A DNA stretch of 64,000 nt from an uncultured Williamsia sp. (GCF_947494875.1 NZ_CANLWM010000006.1:248001-312000); one strand, 5' to 3'. Counted from the first letter of the stretch, positions 52,518-62,118 are shown. Program-made: numbers and translations. Notes: a model not told the origin generated them from the sequence alone.

Positions 52518-54323
52518 TCAGCGCTGGTCGTTCTCCAGATCGATCTGCTGGGCGTCCGCCGGCACCAGTCCGTTGCTCTCGAGGAATGTAACCAGGTTGC
52601 GGGCCAGGTCTCGCTCCGCGATTAGGGCGGTGAGGGATCGGGACTTCGGGTCGCTGATCGGCTCCACCGTGTTCACCTGTGCCGAAAGCTCGGCGGAGAC
52701 CGCAGTTGCTTTTCGCCAGATGTCCTCGTCGTAGTCGTGTCCGAACTTGTGCTGCGCATATGCGACTGCGGTAGCGAGCAGCAGCTGACCGGAGTTCAGT
52801 CGTGCGCCGTCGACTCTTCCGCCGACAGCGGCTGCGGTCGTGATCGCCGCGCCGGTTCCTGCGATCCCGCCGATCGCCGCAATACCGCCGGCCATTCCGC
52901 CGGGTCCGAGCGCGGCCAACCCGCCGCTCAGGGCAGCCGCGCCGGCCGCCCCCGTAGGTGCCAGGGCGAACAGGCTGTAGGGCGCAATCGCGATGACCGC
53001 GACCCCGGCGGCCGCGAAAGCAATACGGCCCCAATTCGCCCCGGGCTTGGTCATCTTGGTGATCGTCGCGTTGAACGCGCGAACGACTGACTCCAACTCG
53101 CCACCGAAGCCGGGCGGTAGCCCGGACTTCGAAGCGATCGACGGAAGCGCCTTGAACGCAGCATCCTCGATGTCGATCTCAAACGGAGCGATGAGGTCAC
53201 TGAGCGCGAGGATCGTCAGCTGCTCGATCAGTCCCTTGACCGTCCAGTAGTTCGGGATGCCGGGAGTCTTCCCCTCGGCGAGCTGGTGGAATTCGCGGGG
53301 GAGTGGGATCCCGTTCGAGTCGGCCTCCCAGATCTCTGCGACCAGTTCGGCGCGCTTGATGCGTGCTGCTTCTGCGTAACGCGGCTGTACCTTTTTGTCT
53401 GTGATCGCATCTCGAACTGCATAGCGAAAATGCAGCTCGAGAATCAGCGCTGCCAGATCATCGTTCAGCGACGTCGTGACGCGGCTGGTGCGAGGAGGCG
53501 TCAGCGGTGAACTGTGGAACGCAGTTCCGACGGCGCGCGCTACGGCGGTGTTTCGCAGATACACCTTCGAGCGGTGTCCGGCCCCACCGATGTCGACGCG
53601 GAAGTCTTGGACGTCGGCGAAGACGCCCGCGAGTCCGCGAGCACGTGTCACCGGATCGCGAGGGCTGAAGAAGTTCAGCCAGGAATCTGTCGAACCGTAG
53701 GGGAAGTTCCCGATCAGTTCTCGCCTCGACGTGGTGAAGAGCGCTGTGTTGGCCGGGCTTCCGATGGTGACCACCCGTCGGACATCGATGTTCCTGGGGA
53801 GACGACTGATCAGATCGACGGTCACCACGCTGCCCAAGCTGTGTCCGACGATGACGACCTCACCCTCGGCGGGCAGTTGCGAGAGCACTCGTTGCAGGAC
53901 GGCTCCGCGGATGCCCTTCTGGTAGGCGTATGCCTTGATCTGGCCGATCTCGTTGGCAAAAAGTTTCTCGGGAAGGGCACCTTTCAACTTGCCAAGCGCC
54001 CACTCTGGTGGTTCGACGTCCAGAAGCGGAAATCCCAGGCTTTGCACCGACGGGTCTGCGCCGACGGCCCTTGCGGCCTCGATCTGCCGGTTCAGGAATT
54101 CGGCGCGCTCGGCGGAGACATCGGCCTTGGCGCCCTGAGCTGTCGGCTTCGGGATGGGAGCTTCCGCGTCAGGCGACAACAAGATGTCTGCGTACAGCGG
54201 CGCGATGATGTCGTCATCGCTGATCGGAGAAAGTTTCTGCGCTTCGAGGCCCTCGTTGAGGCCGGCGAGCCATCCGCGGTCGACGTCACCGTCGCCGACG
54301 CCGTGCAGATACACAAGTTTCAT
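52518..54323 (-). CDS. Alpha/beta hydrolase (lipase-like) with glycine-rich membrane segment
   Basis: A 601-residue protein. ATG 54323 is chosen because the fold begins exactly there (MKLVYLHGVGDG, the oxyanion strand); earlier codons look non-coding. The nucleophile elbow is at 160-164 (GHSLG, Ser162), followed by RRVVTIGSPAN. His candidates lie near residue 255 (GGAGHRSKVY). Residues ~450-535 contain hydrophobic, Gly/Ala-rich runs (AAAGVAVIAIAPYSLFALAP, LAALGPGGMAGGIAAIGG) that could insert in membranes. It is probably a phospholipase or esterase. Coupled to the nuclease gene. The region 54324-54627 upstream holds no further gene. Confidence 0.65.
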   Translation of the reverse strand: MKLVYLHGVGDGDVDRGWLAGLNEGLEAQKLSPISDDDIIAPLYADILLSPDAEAPIPKPTAQGAKADVSAERAEFLNRQIEAARAVGADPSVQSLGFPLLDVEPPEWALGKLKGALPEKLFANEIGQIKAYAYQKGIRGAVLQRVLSQLPAEGEVVIVGHSLGSVVTVDLISRLPRNIDVRRVVTIGSPANTALFTTSRRELIGNFPYGSTDSWLNFFSPRDPVTRARGLAGVFADVQDFRVDIGGAGHRSKVYLRNTAVARAVGTAFHSSPLTPPRTSRVTTSLNDDLAALILELHFRYAVRDAITDKKVQPRYAEAARIKRAELVAEIWEADSNGIPLPREFHQLAEGKTPGIPNYWTVKGLIEQLTILALSDLIAPFEIDIEDAAFKALPSIASKSGLPPGFGGELESVVRAFNATITKMTKPGANWGRIAFAAAGVAVIAIAPYSLFALAPTGAAGAAALSGGLAALGPGGMAGGIAAIGGIAGTGAAITTAAAVGGRVDGARLNSGQLLLATAVAYAQHKFGHDYDEDIWRKATAVSAELSAQVNTVEPISDPKSRSLTALIAERDLARNLVTFLESNGLVPADAQQIDLENDQR

Positions 54324-54627
54324 CAAGGCCCTTCGGCTCGTACAGATACACCGTCGACGTGCTGCCGTGTTCAGCGAATCCGTCGGAGCCGGCACCGCTG
54401 TCAGGATTACGGAGCTTAGGTCGACACCCCGACACATTCCCCATGTCGTGTTTGTCCGTCCTGTTTTATCAGATCGCTAACCGACGACATTGCTTCGTGA
54501 AGATGAACCTGCCAGCGAGATGGCGTGGATGAGTTGTGGCAACCGAGCCTGTGGACAGTGCAACGCGCTCGCCGACGTCGAACTGTACTGTCTTACGGCG
54601 AACGGTTGACGACGCAGAGGAGGGCTC

Positions 54628-54930
54628 GTGTCATCAGTCTGGGTTGACCCTGAGCGGTTACGTGCGCTCGCGGACAAGGCGACCTCAGCCGCGGACACCG
54701 CTCAGTCCGCACACGTCGATCGTGCGGTCGAGGCCGGTTGCGACGGCCTCCCGGGTTCGTCGCTGCAGTGGGCGGCGCAGCAGATCGGTCATCAGCTAGG
54801 CCAGCAGGTGACGGCGTACGCCGAATCCGCCCGCGGCACGGCCGGCCATGTCGCCGGCGCAGCCCGGGACTACCGGATGACCGACCAAGACGCGGCCACC
54901 GTCCTGAACAAGGCGTGGCCGGCGCAGTGA
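54628..54930 (+). CDS. EspC/WXG100-like T7SS partner protein
   Basis: A 100-residue protein with a GTG start, AGAGGAGGG 5 bases upstream. It forms two helices, with a break at SLQWAAQQIGHQ, and ends VLNKAWPAQ. It matches the ESX secretion-associated (EspC/DUF2580-type) family in its opening (VWVDPERLRALADKATSAAD) and length. It should pair with the overlapping effector for export. Confidence 0.7.
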   Translation: MSSVWVDPERLRALADKATSAADTAQSAHVDRAVEAGCDGLPGSSLQWAAQQIGHQLGQQVTAYAESARGTAGHVAGAARDYRMTDQDAATVLNKAWPAQ

Positions 54931-56321
54931 TCCCGTCACGCTCGAGGCTCGAGACCTGGCGCCCAGAAGGGCTTGCAAACGCCGCACCCGGGATCACCGC
55001 CGGCGGCGACAGCATCGAGCAAGCTTCATCGGCGGCCCGCACCTATTGCGCGGCATTGCCCGTCGATCAGGGATGGACCGGTGTCGCGCACGACGCTGCG
55101 CAAGGCGCCTTCGACCGAGGGTTCAAGTTCGCCGCTTACGTCTCCGACATCTGCTCGGCGGTCGCGTCCGCATTGACCACTGCGTACCACGCGGTCTCGC
55201 GAGCGAAGAACGATCTGCTCGATGCGACACACGGCGTCGAGGCGACAGGCAAGTTCACCGTCGACGACCAGTGGGTGGTCGAACTGGCAGCGATTCCATG
55301 GACTGCAGACGAGATCGACGACGCACGGGGAGCGCAGCGCGAAGCGCAGACGGTGATCAACGAGCGCCTCGTCGCGTTGGCCGACGCGGACAATCCTCAG
55401 ACACTTCTGGGTGCGGTGAAGGCGCTTGGGATCACTCCGCCAAGTGAGCTCTTCGGAATGCCTCTGCCGGGTTCGCTTCCCCCGTCCGATGAGGCGCCCA
55501 ACCCTGCGAGCCCGGTCACCGGACTGCTGCAGCAGGACACCATCCGGCGGCAATGGGAGGCATCCACGCCGCGCAAGGTCAGTGAGGAGCACGTGCCCGA
55601 GCATGACGGCTATCAGGGGTACCGCAGGAAGACCTTGGAGATGCAGGACGGCAGCCGTCAGGTGATCGACACCGTCGATCCTCCTGCCCGTCCATGGGAA
55701 GAGAATCCGAACACCGCTCAGCACGACAAGGTCTCGGTGACGACCTTCGATCCGTCCGGCAAATACGTGTCCACGGTGTCGTCGTACAAGTGGGTGGACG
55801 GAACTCAGAACACCGAGACCCATTTTGCGAGCGGAACGACGATCGTCTACACGCAGACACCGAACGGTGTGAAGTCGGCCAGGATCGACGTCGGCGGTTA
55901 CAGCCGCGAGATCCCGGCGGATGACAAGCTCTGGCAGCATCCTGTGTCCGACACGGTGGGGAGCGCACTCACCGGCGTGGAAAATGGGCTTGAGAAGTCC
56001 GACGACATCCCCCGTGTTTCTGCCGCCACCGCCAGCAAAGTGGAGGTCGGGTCGCGGTATGCCGGGCCTGCCGTCGGCATCGCAACCTCACTCGTCGACG
56101 TGTACCAAGCGCGGACCCTGGAGGACAAGTGTGTCGCGGTCGCATCCGGGACCGGAGGGTTCGTCGGGGGCGAGGTCGGCGGACAGGCCGGCGCTTGGGG
56201 GCTCGGTTTGTTCACCGAGAATCCGGTGGGTGCTGGTTTCGGTGCCTTCGCCGGAAGCCTGGGTGGAGGCTGGATTGGGTCATCCCTCGGTGAGAAGGTG
56301 GGTGACATGCTGTGTCGGTGA
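54927..56321 (+). CDS. T7SS effector with glycine-rich C-terminus (second module)
   Basis: A 464-residue protein. GTG 54927 overlaps the partner's stop (GTGA). Residues 1-140 form a WXG-like helical domain (PVDQGWTGVAHDAAQ). Residues ~220-350 contain beta repeats (TTFDPSGKYVSTVSSYKW, TETHFASGTTIVYTQTPNG) that resemble a surface module. Residues ~400-460 are hydrophobic with GxxxG-type spacing (GGFVGGEVGGQAGAWGLGLF, GAFAGSLGGGWIGSSLG). No enzymatic toxin motif is visible. It lies in the same order as the 13 kb module: partner, effector, membrane protein. The toxin role is inferred. Confidence 0.65.
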   Translation: MIPSRSRLETWRPEGLANAAPGITAGGDSIEQASSAARTYCAALPVDQGWTGVAHDAAQGAFDRGFKFAAYVSDICSAVASALTTAYHAVSRAKNDLLDATHGVEATGKFTVDDQWVVELAAIPWTADEIDDARGAQREAQTVINERLVALADADNPQTLLGAVKALGITPPSELFGMPLPGSLPPSDEAPNPASPVTGLLQQDTIRRQWEASTPRKVSEEHVPEHDGYQGYRRKTLEMQDGSRQVIDTVDPPARPWEENPNTAQHDKVSVTTFDPSGKYVSTVSSYKWVDGTQNTETHFASGTTIVYTQTPNGVKSARIDVGGYSREIPADDKLWQHPVSDTVGSALTGVENGLEKSDDIPRVSAATASKVEVGSRYAGPAVGIATSLVDVYQARTLEDKCVAVASGTGGFVGGEVGGQAGAWGLGLFTENPVGAGFGAFAGSLGGGWIGSSLGEKVGDMLCR

Positions 56322-57142
56322 CGTCAGAACTGCCGCCGCCGAACGGGTTTCAGCCGAAATGGAATCCGTATTCACTGAAAGCCGTCGCAGGGCTGTTGAT
56401 GTTCACAGCGTTCGGAGTGTTCTTTGCCTTTCTCAGTGTCCGTGCAGTGGTCGAGACCCGTTGGCCGTACCTTCTTTTCTACGTGCCCGCCGCAGTGGTG
56501 TGCCTGATCCCGACGTTGCTCATCGGACGCGTCCGGCCTGGCGCCGACAGTTCCGCCATGCAGGAGTTCACGGCTGAGCACGGAGATGGTGAGCTACGCC
56601 TTCAGCGTGAGCTCGGTGCCACGGTGGGGCTGATCGCCGTATCCCTCATTGCGACCCTCGGTTGCGCGACCTTCTCGATCGGTGTGTGGACTGGGTCGCT
56701 CGAGTTCGATCTGTCGCGCCGCCAGCACGGCAGCTTTCCGGTGCTGGTGGCGATGCTCGGTCTCTTCTTCGCGTCGGTCGCCATCGCAACTGCGCTGCGC
56801 GGAACGAGTGGATGGCTCGCGCTGACGCCGACTGAGATCGACTTCATGGAATGGGGCATCAGCCGTCGCCGGATCGCGTGGGACGAGATTGCCGACATGA
56901 CGTTGACGCCGCAGCAGAAAAAGAAGCGCGACCGCATGTACTCGCCGAGTCGTGCGTGGTTGCTGAAGAAGGGCCCTCAGAAGCGCCCGACTTCGATCGC
57001 GATCAACTGGCCGATGGGCAACCGCGCAGCGTTCTGGCTCATTCACTTCTACTGGTCGCACCCGGAGCTTCGGGACGAACTTGCCGACGACCGAGTTGTC
57101 GACCGAATCGCAGCCGGCCGAATCCTCGACGAAGTGGCCTGA
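56318..57142 (+). CDS. Membrane protein with PH-like domain, candidate immunity
   Basis: A 274-residue protein with GTG 56318 in a GTGA overlap. Four hydrophobic segments are visible at ~20-45, ~52-70, ~105-130 and ~143-165. They are followed by a cytoplasmic domain with PH-like spacing (LTPTEIDFMEWGISRRRIAWDEIADM) and a basic tail. Position right behind the effector suggests immunity, as for 11219-11764, although the two membrane proteins do not look like close homologues. Confidence 0.6.
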   Translation: MTSELPPPNGFQPKWNPYSLKAVAGLLMFTAFGVFFAFLSVRAVVETRWPYLLFYVPAAVVCLIPTLLIGRVRPGADSSAMQEFTAEHGDGELRLQRELGATVGLIAVSLIATLGCATFSIGVWTGSLEFDLSRRQHGSFPVLVAMLGLFFASVAIATALRGTSGWLALTPTEIDFMEWGISRRRIAWDEIADMTLTPQQKKKRDRMYSPSRAWLLKKGPQKRPTSIAINWPMGNRAAFWLIHFYWSHPELRDELADDRVVDRIAAGRILDEVA

Positions 57143-57172
57143 CGAACCGTACGGCCGTGTCAGGGTGGTGGG

Positions 57173-58825
57173 ATGGCGCAGACCATCCCGGCTGAACCCC
57201 GCTTCGCGAACTCCGCAGAGAAGAAGGTCTACCGGTGCCTCGTCGACCAGTTCGTCGGCGATGACCTGATCGTCGTCGGGCAGCGGGTCACCGATCACGA
57301 CAAGGATCACGAGATCGACTTCGTCGTCGCCATCGACGGCGTCGGGATCGTGTGTCTCGAGGTGAAGGCCGGCGAGATCACCCACGACGGTGCCGATTGG
57401 TGGCAGGGCAGGGACGACGGCCGGCACCGGATCGACCCGGTGGCTCAGGTCCTGGGTGCGTGTTACGCATTGCGGAGTTTCGTCGAGGCCGATCCGCGGT
57501 GGACGCAGGGCCGTGTGCGGTGGACCCACATGGTGGTCTTCCCGCACACGTCGATCGCGGCGGACTTTGCATTGCCCGACTGCCCGCGGTGGAAGGTGAT
57601 CGACCGCGATCAGCTCGACCAGTTCTTGCCACTGCTGCGTGCTGCGCTGGTCGATCGTGACACCGGTGAGCTGTTCATCGGCTCGAAGGGGATCGAAGAG
57701 CTGCAGCTCGCGTTGGGCGGGCGTGGTCTCCCGCAACACGACGTCGTCGCGCGTGCGCAGGAGAACGAGGACAGTGCCGACATCCTCTCGGAGCAGCAGG
57801 TCATGATCTTGCACGCGGCGTCGCTTCTACCGCGCGTCGAGGTCCGCGGTGGCGCCGGCAGTGGCAAGACGTTTTTGGCCATGGAGAAGGCGCGGCGGAT
57901 GGGTCGCGACGGTAAGCGCGTCGCGCTGATCTGCTACTCGCACGGCCTTGCGTCGTTCCTGCGTCGGTCCACCGACCGCTGGTCTCGTCGTGAGCAACCC
58001 GCGTACGTGGGCGAGTTCCATGAGCTCGGCAAGCAGTGGGGTGCGCCGGCCGGACCAGACGAAGGTGTGCGCACCGACGACACGGTTCGGTTCTGGGAGC
58101 ACGAGTTGCCCGCGATCATGGCGGGTCTCGCCGGCGAGCTGCCGCCAGGTAAGCGTTTCGACGCGATCGTCGTCGACGAGGCGCAGGACTTCGCCGACGA
58201 CTGGTGGACACCTCTGTTGGCGTGCCTTCGTGATCCCGAGAACGGGGGTGTGTACGTGTTCAGCGACGAGGGCCAGCGCGTGTTCGACCGGCAGGGATCG
58301 CCGCCGGTCCCCCTGGTGCCGTTGATCCTTGACGCGAACATCCGCAACACGCGTCAGATCGCCGAGGCGTTCACGCCGCTGGTCGGCCAGCGGATGCGCA
58401 TGCACGGTGGTGACGGCCCGGCGGTCCGCTTCATCTCGTGTAGTCCGCAGGATGCGGTCGACGAAGCCGACGGCCAGGTCGAGCTGTTGATCGACGAGGG
58501 GTGGCGCTCCGAGGACATCGCACTCCTCACCACGGGGAGTAGACATCCCGTTCAGGCCGAGAGGCAAGCCGACGGCAACGCGGCCTACTGGGACACGTTC
58601 TGGGACGGGGACGACATCTTCTACGGGCACGTCCTCGGATTCAAGGGTCTCGAACGCAATGTCGTGGTGCTCGCCATGAATCAGACTGCAGCACATGACC
58701 GCTCGAAGGAGCGCCTGTACGTCGGATTGTCCCGCGCACGCGAACAACTCGTCGTCTGTGGTGACCCGGCTTTCGTTCTCGAGGTCGGTGGATCGGAACT
58801 TGCTCGCCGGCTCGGTGTGGCGTGA
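57173..58825 (+). CDS. NERD-domain UvrD-like helicase
   Basis: A 550-residue protein. NERD nuclease-like domain is at ~20-115 (HEIDFVVAIDGVGIVCLEVK gives D...ExK). Walker A is at ~225-234 (GGAGSGKTF), motif II reads IVVDEAQDFADDW, then ANIRNTRQIAEAF and YVGLSRAREQLVV near the end. The combination is common in actinobacteria and is usually taken as DNA repair or defence. ATG 57173 begins 30 bases after the membrane protein; a start with GGTGGG near it is weakly supported. It may be transcribed with the preceding genes but shows no overlap. Confidence 0.8.
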   Translation: MAQTIPAEPRFANSAEKKVYRCLVDQFVGDDLIVVGQRVTDHDKDHEIDFVVAIDGVGIVCLEVKAGEITHDGADWWQGRDDGRHRIDPVAQVLGACYALRSFVEADPRWTQGRVRWTHMVVFPHTSIAADFALPDCPRWKVIDRDQLDQFLPLLRAALVDRDTGELFIGSKGIEELQLALGGRGLPQHDVVARAQENEDSADILSEQQVMILHAASLLPRVEVRGGAGSGKTFLAMEKARRMGRDGKRVALICYSHGLASFLRRSTDRWSRREQPAYVGEFHELGKQWGAPAGPDEGVRTDDTVRFWEHELPAIMAGLAGELPPGKRFDAIVVDEAQDFADDWWTPLLACLRDPENGGVYVFSDEGQRVFDRQGSPPVPLVPLILDANIRNTRQIAEAFTPLVGQRMRMHGGDGPAVRFISCSPQDAVDEADGQVELLIDEGWRSEDIALLTTGSRHPVQAERQADGNAAYWDTFWDGDDIFYGHVLGFKGLERNVVVLAMNQTAAHDRSKERLYVGLSRAREQLVVCGDPAFVLEVGGSELARRLGVA

Positions 58826-59083
58826 CGGGCCGATCCATCGCCGATGTTGAATGCGTGCGCACGCCACCGCCCACCGTCACTCGTGGAAGTAGTCCGGTCA
58901 CCACTGCGTAGCTGCAGTGGACGCACGTCCACGGCTGGTCGCAGGCTGTCCGGCGTGGCTCGCCGATACAGGTGGCGGAACGGGATGACACCTCGCTGCC
59001 CCCGGCTTCGCCGCGCTGCCGGGCACCCGTATCGAGACCGGAAATCGACCAAAGCTGTCGTGGTCTGCGGATATCGTCGGGCC

Positions 59084-60196
59084 GTGCCTCAGCTCCCTAA
59101 TTCGATCGAGCCCAACTGGACGCCGGGCCCGAAGGTCGCCCAGTGGGCGAAGAAGCATGGGTTCGGCGACCCAGTGCCCGCGACGGACTCAGACTTCCGC
59201 GCCTTTTCGAAGGCTCACGGTGGGGCGGCGCCTGGCCTTTACCTCTGGGGGGACTCGGAGCACCGCATCTACATCGGTATCGCGACACAGCACGTCGTGA
59301 AACGCATGAGATCGCACGTCAAGGAGTTCCTACCGGTGTCGAACATCCAGAACTTTAGGTATCGGCCGATGGCGAAAACGTCGGCGGAGCTTCGTGAGGT
59401 CGAGCGCAAGCTGGTCCACAAAGCCGTGGAGGACTCATCCAACTTTGTCGTCATGAATCGTGAGCATGCAGCGGTCATCGTGGGTGACTCTGTACTAGAT
59501 GACGTCATGAGCCAGGCGGATCAAGCCGCCTGGCTCGAGGATCCGATCTCTACCTGGCGTTCCTCGTCTAGTTCGCAGGCTGTGGATCGCGCGGCTGCTG
59601 CGGAAAAGGCCTGGAGAAAGTTTGAGAAGCGGTCGGATAAGGCCGACATTGTCGAAGCAGTGGCGCTCTACGCCCGACTATGTATCCCCTACGCCCCGCA
59701 GACGGTGTACGACTGGTGGGTCATCACATGCCCGGGTTGGAAGAACAAGGACTTCGAGCGAGTTTGCACCGTGAACATGGCATTCCTCGAGTTGCTCTGG
59801 TTTGTGGAGGACCGGAAGTCCGGCAAGCTCACGGTGTCAGTCGGAACTGACAAAAACTTCCTGCCGACTCTGTGGTCGACTGTGCAGCTGAGGATGTTTC
59901 CGATCGGCCAGCAGCACCAGTCCGGTGGTTCATATGAGGAGGTCATTCAGTTTGCGTCCATCGCTGATTTCAAGGACGCGCTGACACGGTCTGGTGCCCT
60001 GCGACGTGGAGCCGCGAGATTCGCACTGAATCGAATGCGACGCGGGAAAGTGGGTGGGCGATATATGTCGTCACACAGCCCGCAGCTTGCAAACGCGGTA
60101 CTCGACCGCGCGAATGAGCTGAATGTGAAGCCGGTCGAGGAGAAGAGTCTCAAGACACGCCTCCCCAAGGGCTGGTTCAAGAACTTTTTCAGGTGA
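59084..60196 (+). CDS. GIY-YIG nuclease domain protein
   Basis: A 370-residue protein; GTG 59084 is the likely start but is not firmly fixed. GLY at 51-53 and YIG at 63-65 (RIYIGIATQHVVKRMRSH) are followed by Glu107 (ELREVERKL) and Asn125 (VVMNREH), the canonical GIY-YIG catalytic series with normal spacing. The remaining ~240 residues have no recognised domain; they include KAWRKFEKRS and a basic end (RLPKGWFKNFFR). Its stop overlaps an HD phosphohydrolase gene. The two genes probably act together; a defence role is possible. Confidence 0.7.
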   Translation: MPQLPNSIEPNWTPGPKVAQWAKKHGFGDPVPATDSDFRAFSKAHGGAAPGLYLWGDSEHRIYIGIATQHVVKRMRSHVKEFLPVSNIQNFRYRPMAKTSAELREVERKLVHKAVEDSSNFVVMNREHAAVIVGDSVLDDVMSQADQAAWLEDPISTWRSSSSSQAVDRAAAAEKAWRKFEKRSDKADIVEAVALYARLCIPYAPQTVYDWWVITCPGWKNKDFERVCTVNMAFLELLWFVEDRKSGKLTVSVGTDKNFLPTLWSTVQLRMFPIGQQHQSGGSYEEVIQFASIADFKDALTRSGALRRGAARFALNRMRRGKVGGRYMSSHSPQLANAVLDRANELNVKPVEEKSLKTRLPKGWFKNFFR

Positions 60197-60687
60197 TGGC
60201 GGGGAATGAAAGCACGGGCCGATCGGATCTTGTGCAGATCGCAGACGCCATCGCAGTCGAGGCGCACCGTGGACAGATGGACAAGCTAGGCGTCGACTAC
60301 ATCGAACATCCGCGAGCGGTATCGCGTCGGGTCGATCCCGAGCGGCCGGACCTCGTGGCTGCGGCGCTTCTGCACGACGTGATCGAGGACTCGGAGTTCA
60401 CCGCGTCCGACCTGCTCGAGCGGGGTATCCCGCAGGCCGTGATCGACGTCGTCGGCAAGGTGACGCGTCGCGACGACCAGTCCCCCGACGATTACTACGC
60501 CGAGATCAGCCGCGACCCCGACGCGACCGCGGTGAAGCTCGCCGACCTGGGCGAGAACACCGACCCCGGCCGGATGGGGCGGCTGCCGCCGGAGATGCAG
60601 GTGAAGCTCCGGACGAAGTACACGAAAGCGTTCCGGGCGCTTGGACGTCATGACCTCGCCGATGAACTCGACGGGCGTCAACCATGA
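60193..60687 (+). CDS. HD phosphohydrolase, SpoT/MESH1-like
   Basis: A 164-residue protein; GTG 60193 (GTGA overlap) or ATG 60196. The HD signature is clear: AHRGQMDKLGVDYIEHP, AALLHDVIED and VKLADLGENTDPGR, the pattern of small (p)ppGpp hydrolase-type HD proteins. It probably hydrolyses a nucleotide phosphate. It is coupled between a GIY-YIG nuclease gene and a 71-aa gene, an unusual trio. Confidence 0.75.
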   Translation: MMAGNESTGRSDLVQIADAIAVEAHRGQMDKLGVDYIEHPRAVSRRVDPERPDLVAAALLHDVIEDSEFTASDLLERGIPQAVIDVVGKVTRRDDQSPDDYYAEISRDPDATAVKLADLGENTDPGRMGRLPPEMQVKLRTKYTKAFRALGRHDLADELDGRQP

Positions 60688-60899
60688 GCACCTCAGCGGA
60701 TGTCGACGCGGTTCTGCGCGGCGACCGCTCCTATGACTTCGTCTCAGCCCGTGACCAGGAGGAAGTGCGGGTGCGTTGGGCAGCTGACTTCGACCGGCGA
60801 ATCGAGTCAATCGACCTCTCTGGCCGGTTCATCGCTGAGGGTCGTCCGTTCGTCGAACTTGATTCCGACGGTCAGCTTGCCATCAGGCGCCCACGGTGA
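60684..60899 (+). CDS. 71-aa hypothetical protein coupled to the HD gene
   Basis: ATG 60684 overlaps the HD gene's stop. The sequence is acidic, with two small blocks (AADFDRRIESIDLSGR and VELDSDGQLAIRR). It has no signal peptide or metal motif. Coupling suggests it belongs to the operon. No family is recognised. Confidence 0.5.
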   Translation: MSTSADVDAVLRGDRSYDFVSARDQEEVRVRWAADFDRRIESIDLSGRFIAEGRPFVELDSDGQLAIRRPR

Positions 60900-61060
60900 C
60901 TAGCGGACCCGGCGTATCGCGGGGATGCCGCGAGCTCACATCTCCTAAACAGACATTGGCTTGACGGTCGTTGCCGGTCCTCGTGAGGACGGGACCAAAA
61001 CCGGACTCTCGTTGGTTGAGAGGGAGGACGACGCAGCCAGCGTCGTCGGAGGAGGTTCTC

Positions 61061-61531
61061 TTGAACTCGCGTTACAGCAAGACCGACGAGGCCGTGAAGG
61101 CGTTGACCCCCGATCAGTACCGGGTCACCCAGAAGGACGGCACCGAGCCGGCGTTCCACAACGAGTACTGGGACAACCACGAGCCCGGCATCTACGTCGA
61201 CGTGGTGTCCGGCGAGCCGCTGTTCTCCTCGACCGACAAGTACGACAGCGGGACCGGGTGGCCCAGCTTCACCCGACCCATCGAGGACGACGCGGTGACC
61301 ACCAAGTCCGACCGCAAGCTGTTGATGAAGCGCACCGAGGTGCGCTCGGCGTCGGCCGACAGCCACTTGGGCCACGTCTTCGGCGACGGCCCCCGCTCGG
61401 CGGGCGGGCAGCGATACTGCATGAACAGTGCTGCGCTGCGGTTTGTCCCCGTCGACCAGCTCGAGGAGCAGGGTTACGGCGAGTACCGCGCCCTGTTCAC
61501 CACCACGACCACCGAGGAGAACGCACGATGA
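61061..61531 (+). CDS. msrB: Peptide-methionine (R)-S-oxide reductase MsrB
   Basis: A 156-residue enzyme. TTG 61061 has a strong GGAGGAGG upstream. GTGWPSF, SHLGHVF and the catalytic Cys in RYCMNSAAL are present. The usual zinc CxxC pairs are absent (VSGEPLF replaces the common CGxPLF), so this is a zinc-free form. It repairs methionine-R-sulfoxide. The stop overlaps msrA by 4 bases. Confidence 0.92.
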   Translation: MNSRYSKTDEAVKALTPDQYRVTQKDGTEPAFHNEYWDNHEPGIYVDVVSGEPLFSSTDKYDSGTGWPSFTRPIEDDAVTTKSDRKLLMKRTEVRSASADSHLGHVFGDGPRSAGGQRYCMNSAALRFVPVDQLEEQGYGEYRALFTTTTTEENAR

Positions 61532-62076
61532 GCACCGACACCGGCCAGGTCACCACCCGCCCCGGCACCGAGACCGCCGTCCTCGCGGGCGGCTGCTTCT
61601 GGGGCATGGAGGACCTGATCCGCCGCCAGCCCGGCGTCATCTCGACGCGCGTCGGCTACACCGGCGGCAGCAACGACCACGCCACCTACCGTCGCCACCC
61701 CGGTCACGCGGAGGCGGTGGAGATCGTGTTCGACCCGACGCAGACCACCTATCGCGACATCCTGGCGTTCTTCTTCCAGGCGCACGACCCGACGACGAAG
61801 GACCGTCAGGGCAACGACGTGGGGTCGAGCTACCGGTCGGCGATCTTCCCGCAGAGCGATGAGCAGGAGCGGGTTGCCCGCGACACCATCGCCGATGTGA
61901 ACGCCTCAGGGCTGTGGCCCGGGCCGGCGGTCACCACGATCGAGCCCGCGGGCCCGTTCTGGGAGGCCGAGCCGGAGCACCAGGACTACCTGATCCGCAA
62001 CCCCGGCGGCTACACCTGCCACTACGTCCGTCCGAACTGGGTCCTGCCCAAGCGTGACGAGGCGACGGCACAGTAA
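61528..62076 (+). CDS. msrA: Peptide-methionine (S)-S-oxide reductase MsrA
   Basis: A 182-residue enzyme with the catalytic [17 protein letters not shown] and [19 protein letters not shown] signature. It reduces methionine-S-sulfoxide, complementing MsrB. It is translationally coupled to msrB. A strong hairpin terminator follows. Confidence 0.95.
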   Translation: MSTDTGQVTTRPGTETAVLAGGCFWGMEDLIRRQPGVISTRVGYTGGSNDHATYRRHPGHAEAVEIVFDPTQTTYRDILAFFFQAHDPTTKDRQGNDVGSSYRSAIFPQSDEQERVARDTIADVNASGLWPGPAVTTIEPAGPFWEAEPEHQDYLIRNPGGYTCHYVRPNWVLPKRDEATAQ

Positions 62077-62090
62077 GTCGTTCGACGCAG

Positions 62091-62118
62091 CGCCCCCGTT
62101 CTCTTCGGAACGGGGGCG
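62091..62118 (+). terminator. Hairpin terminator after msrBA
   Basis: An 11-bp perfect stem (62091-62101 with 62108-62118), 6-base loop, 14 bases after the msrA stop, with a T/G-rich tail. Confidence 0.8.

Noticed and set aside
60961-61060. Riboswitch upstream of msrB
   Set aside because: Some inverted sequence (GTCCTCGTGAGGAC) exists, but no known riboswitch core pattern could be recognised.
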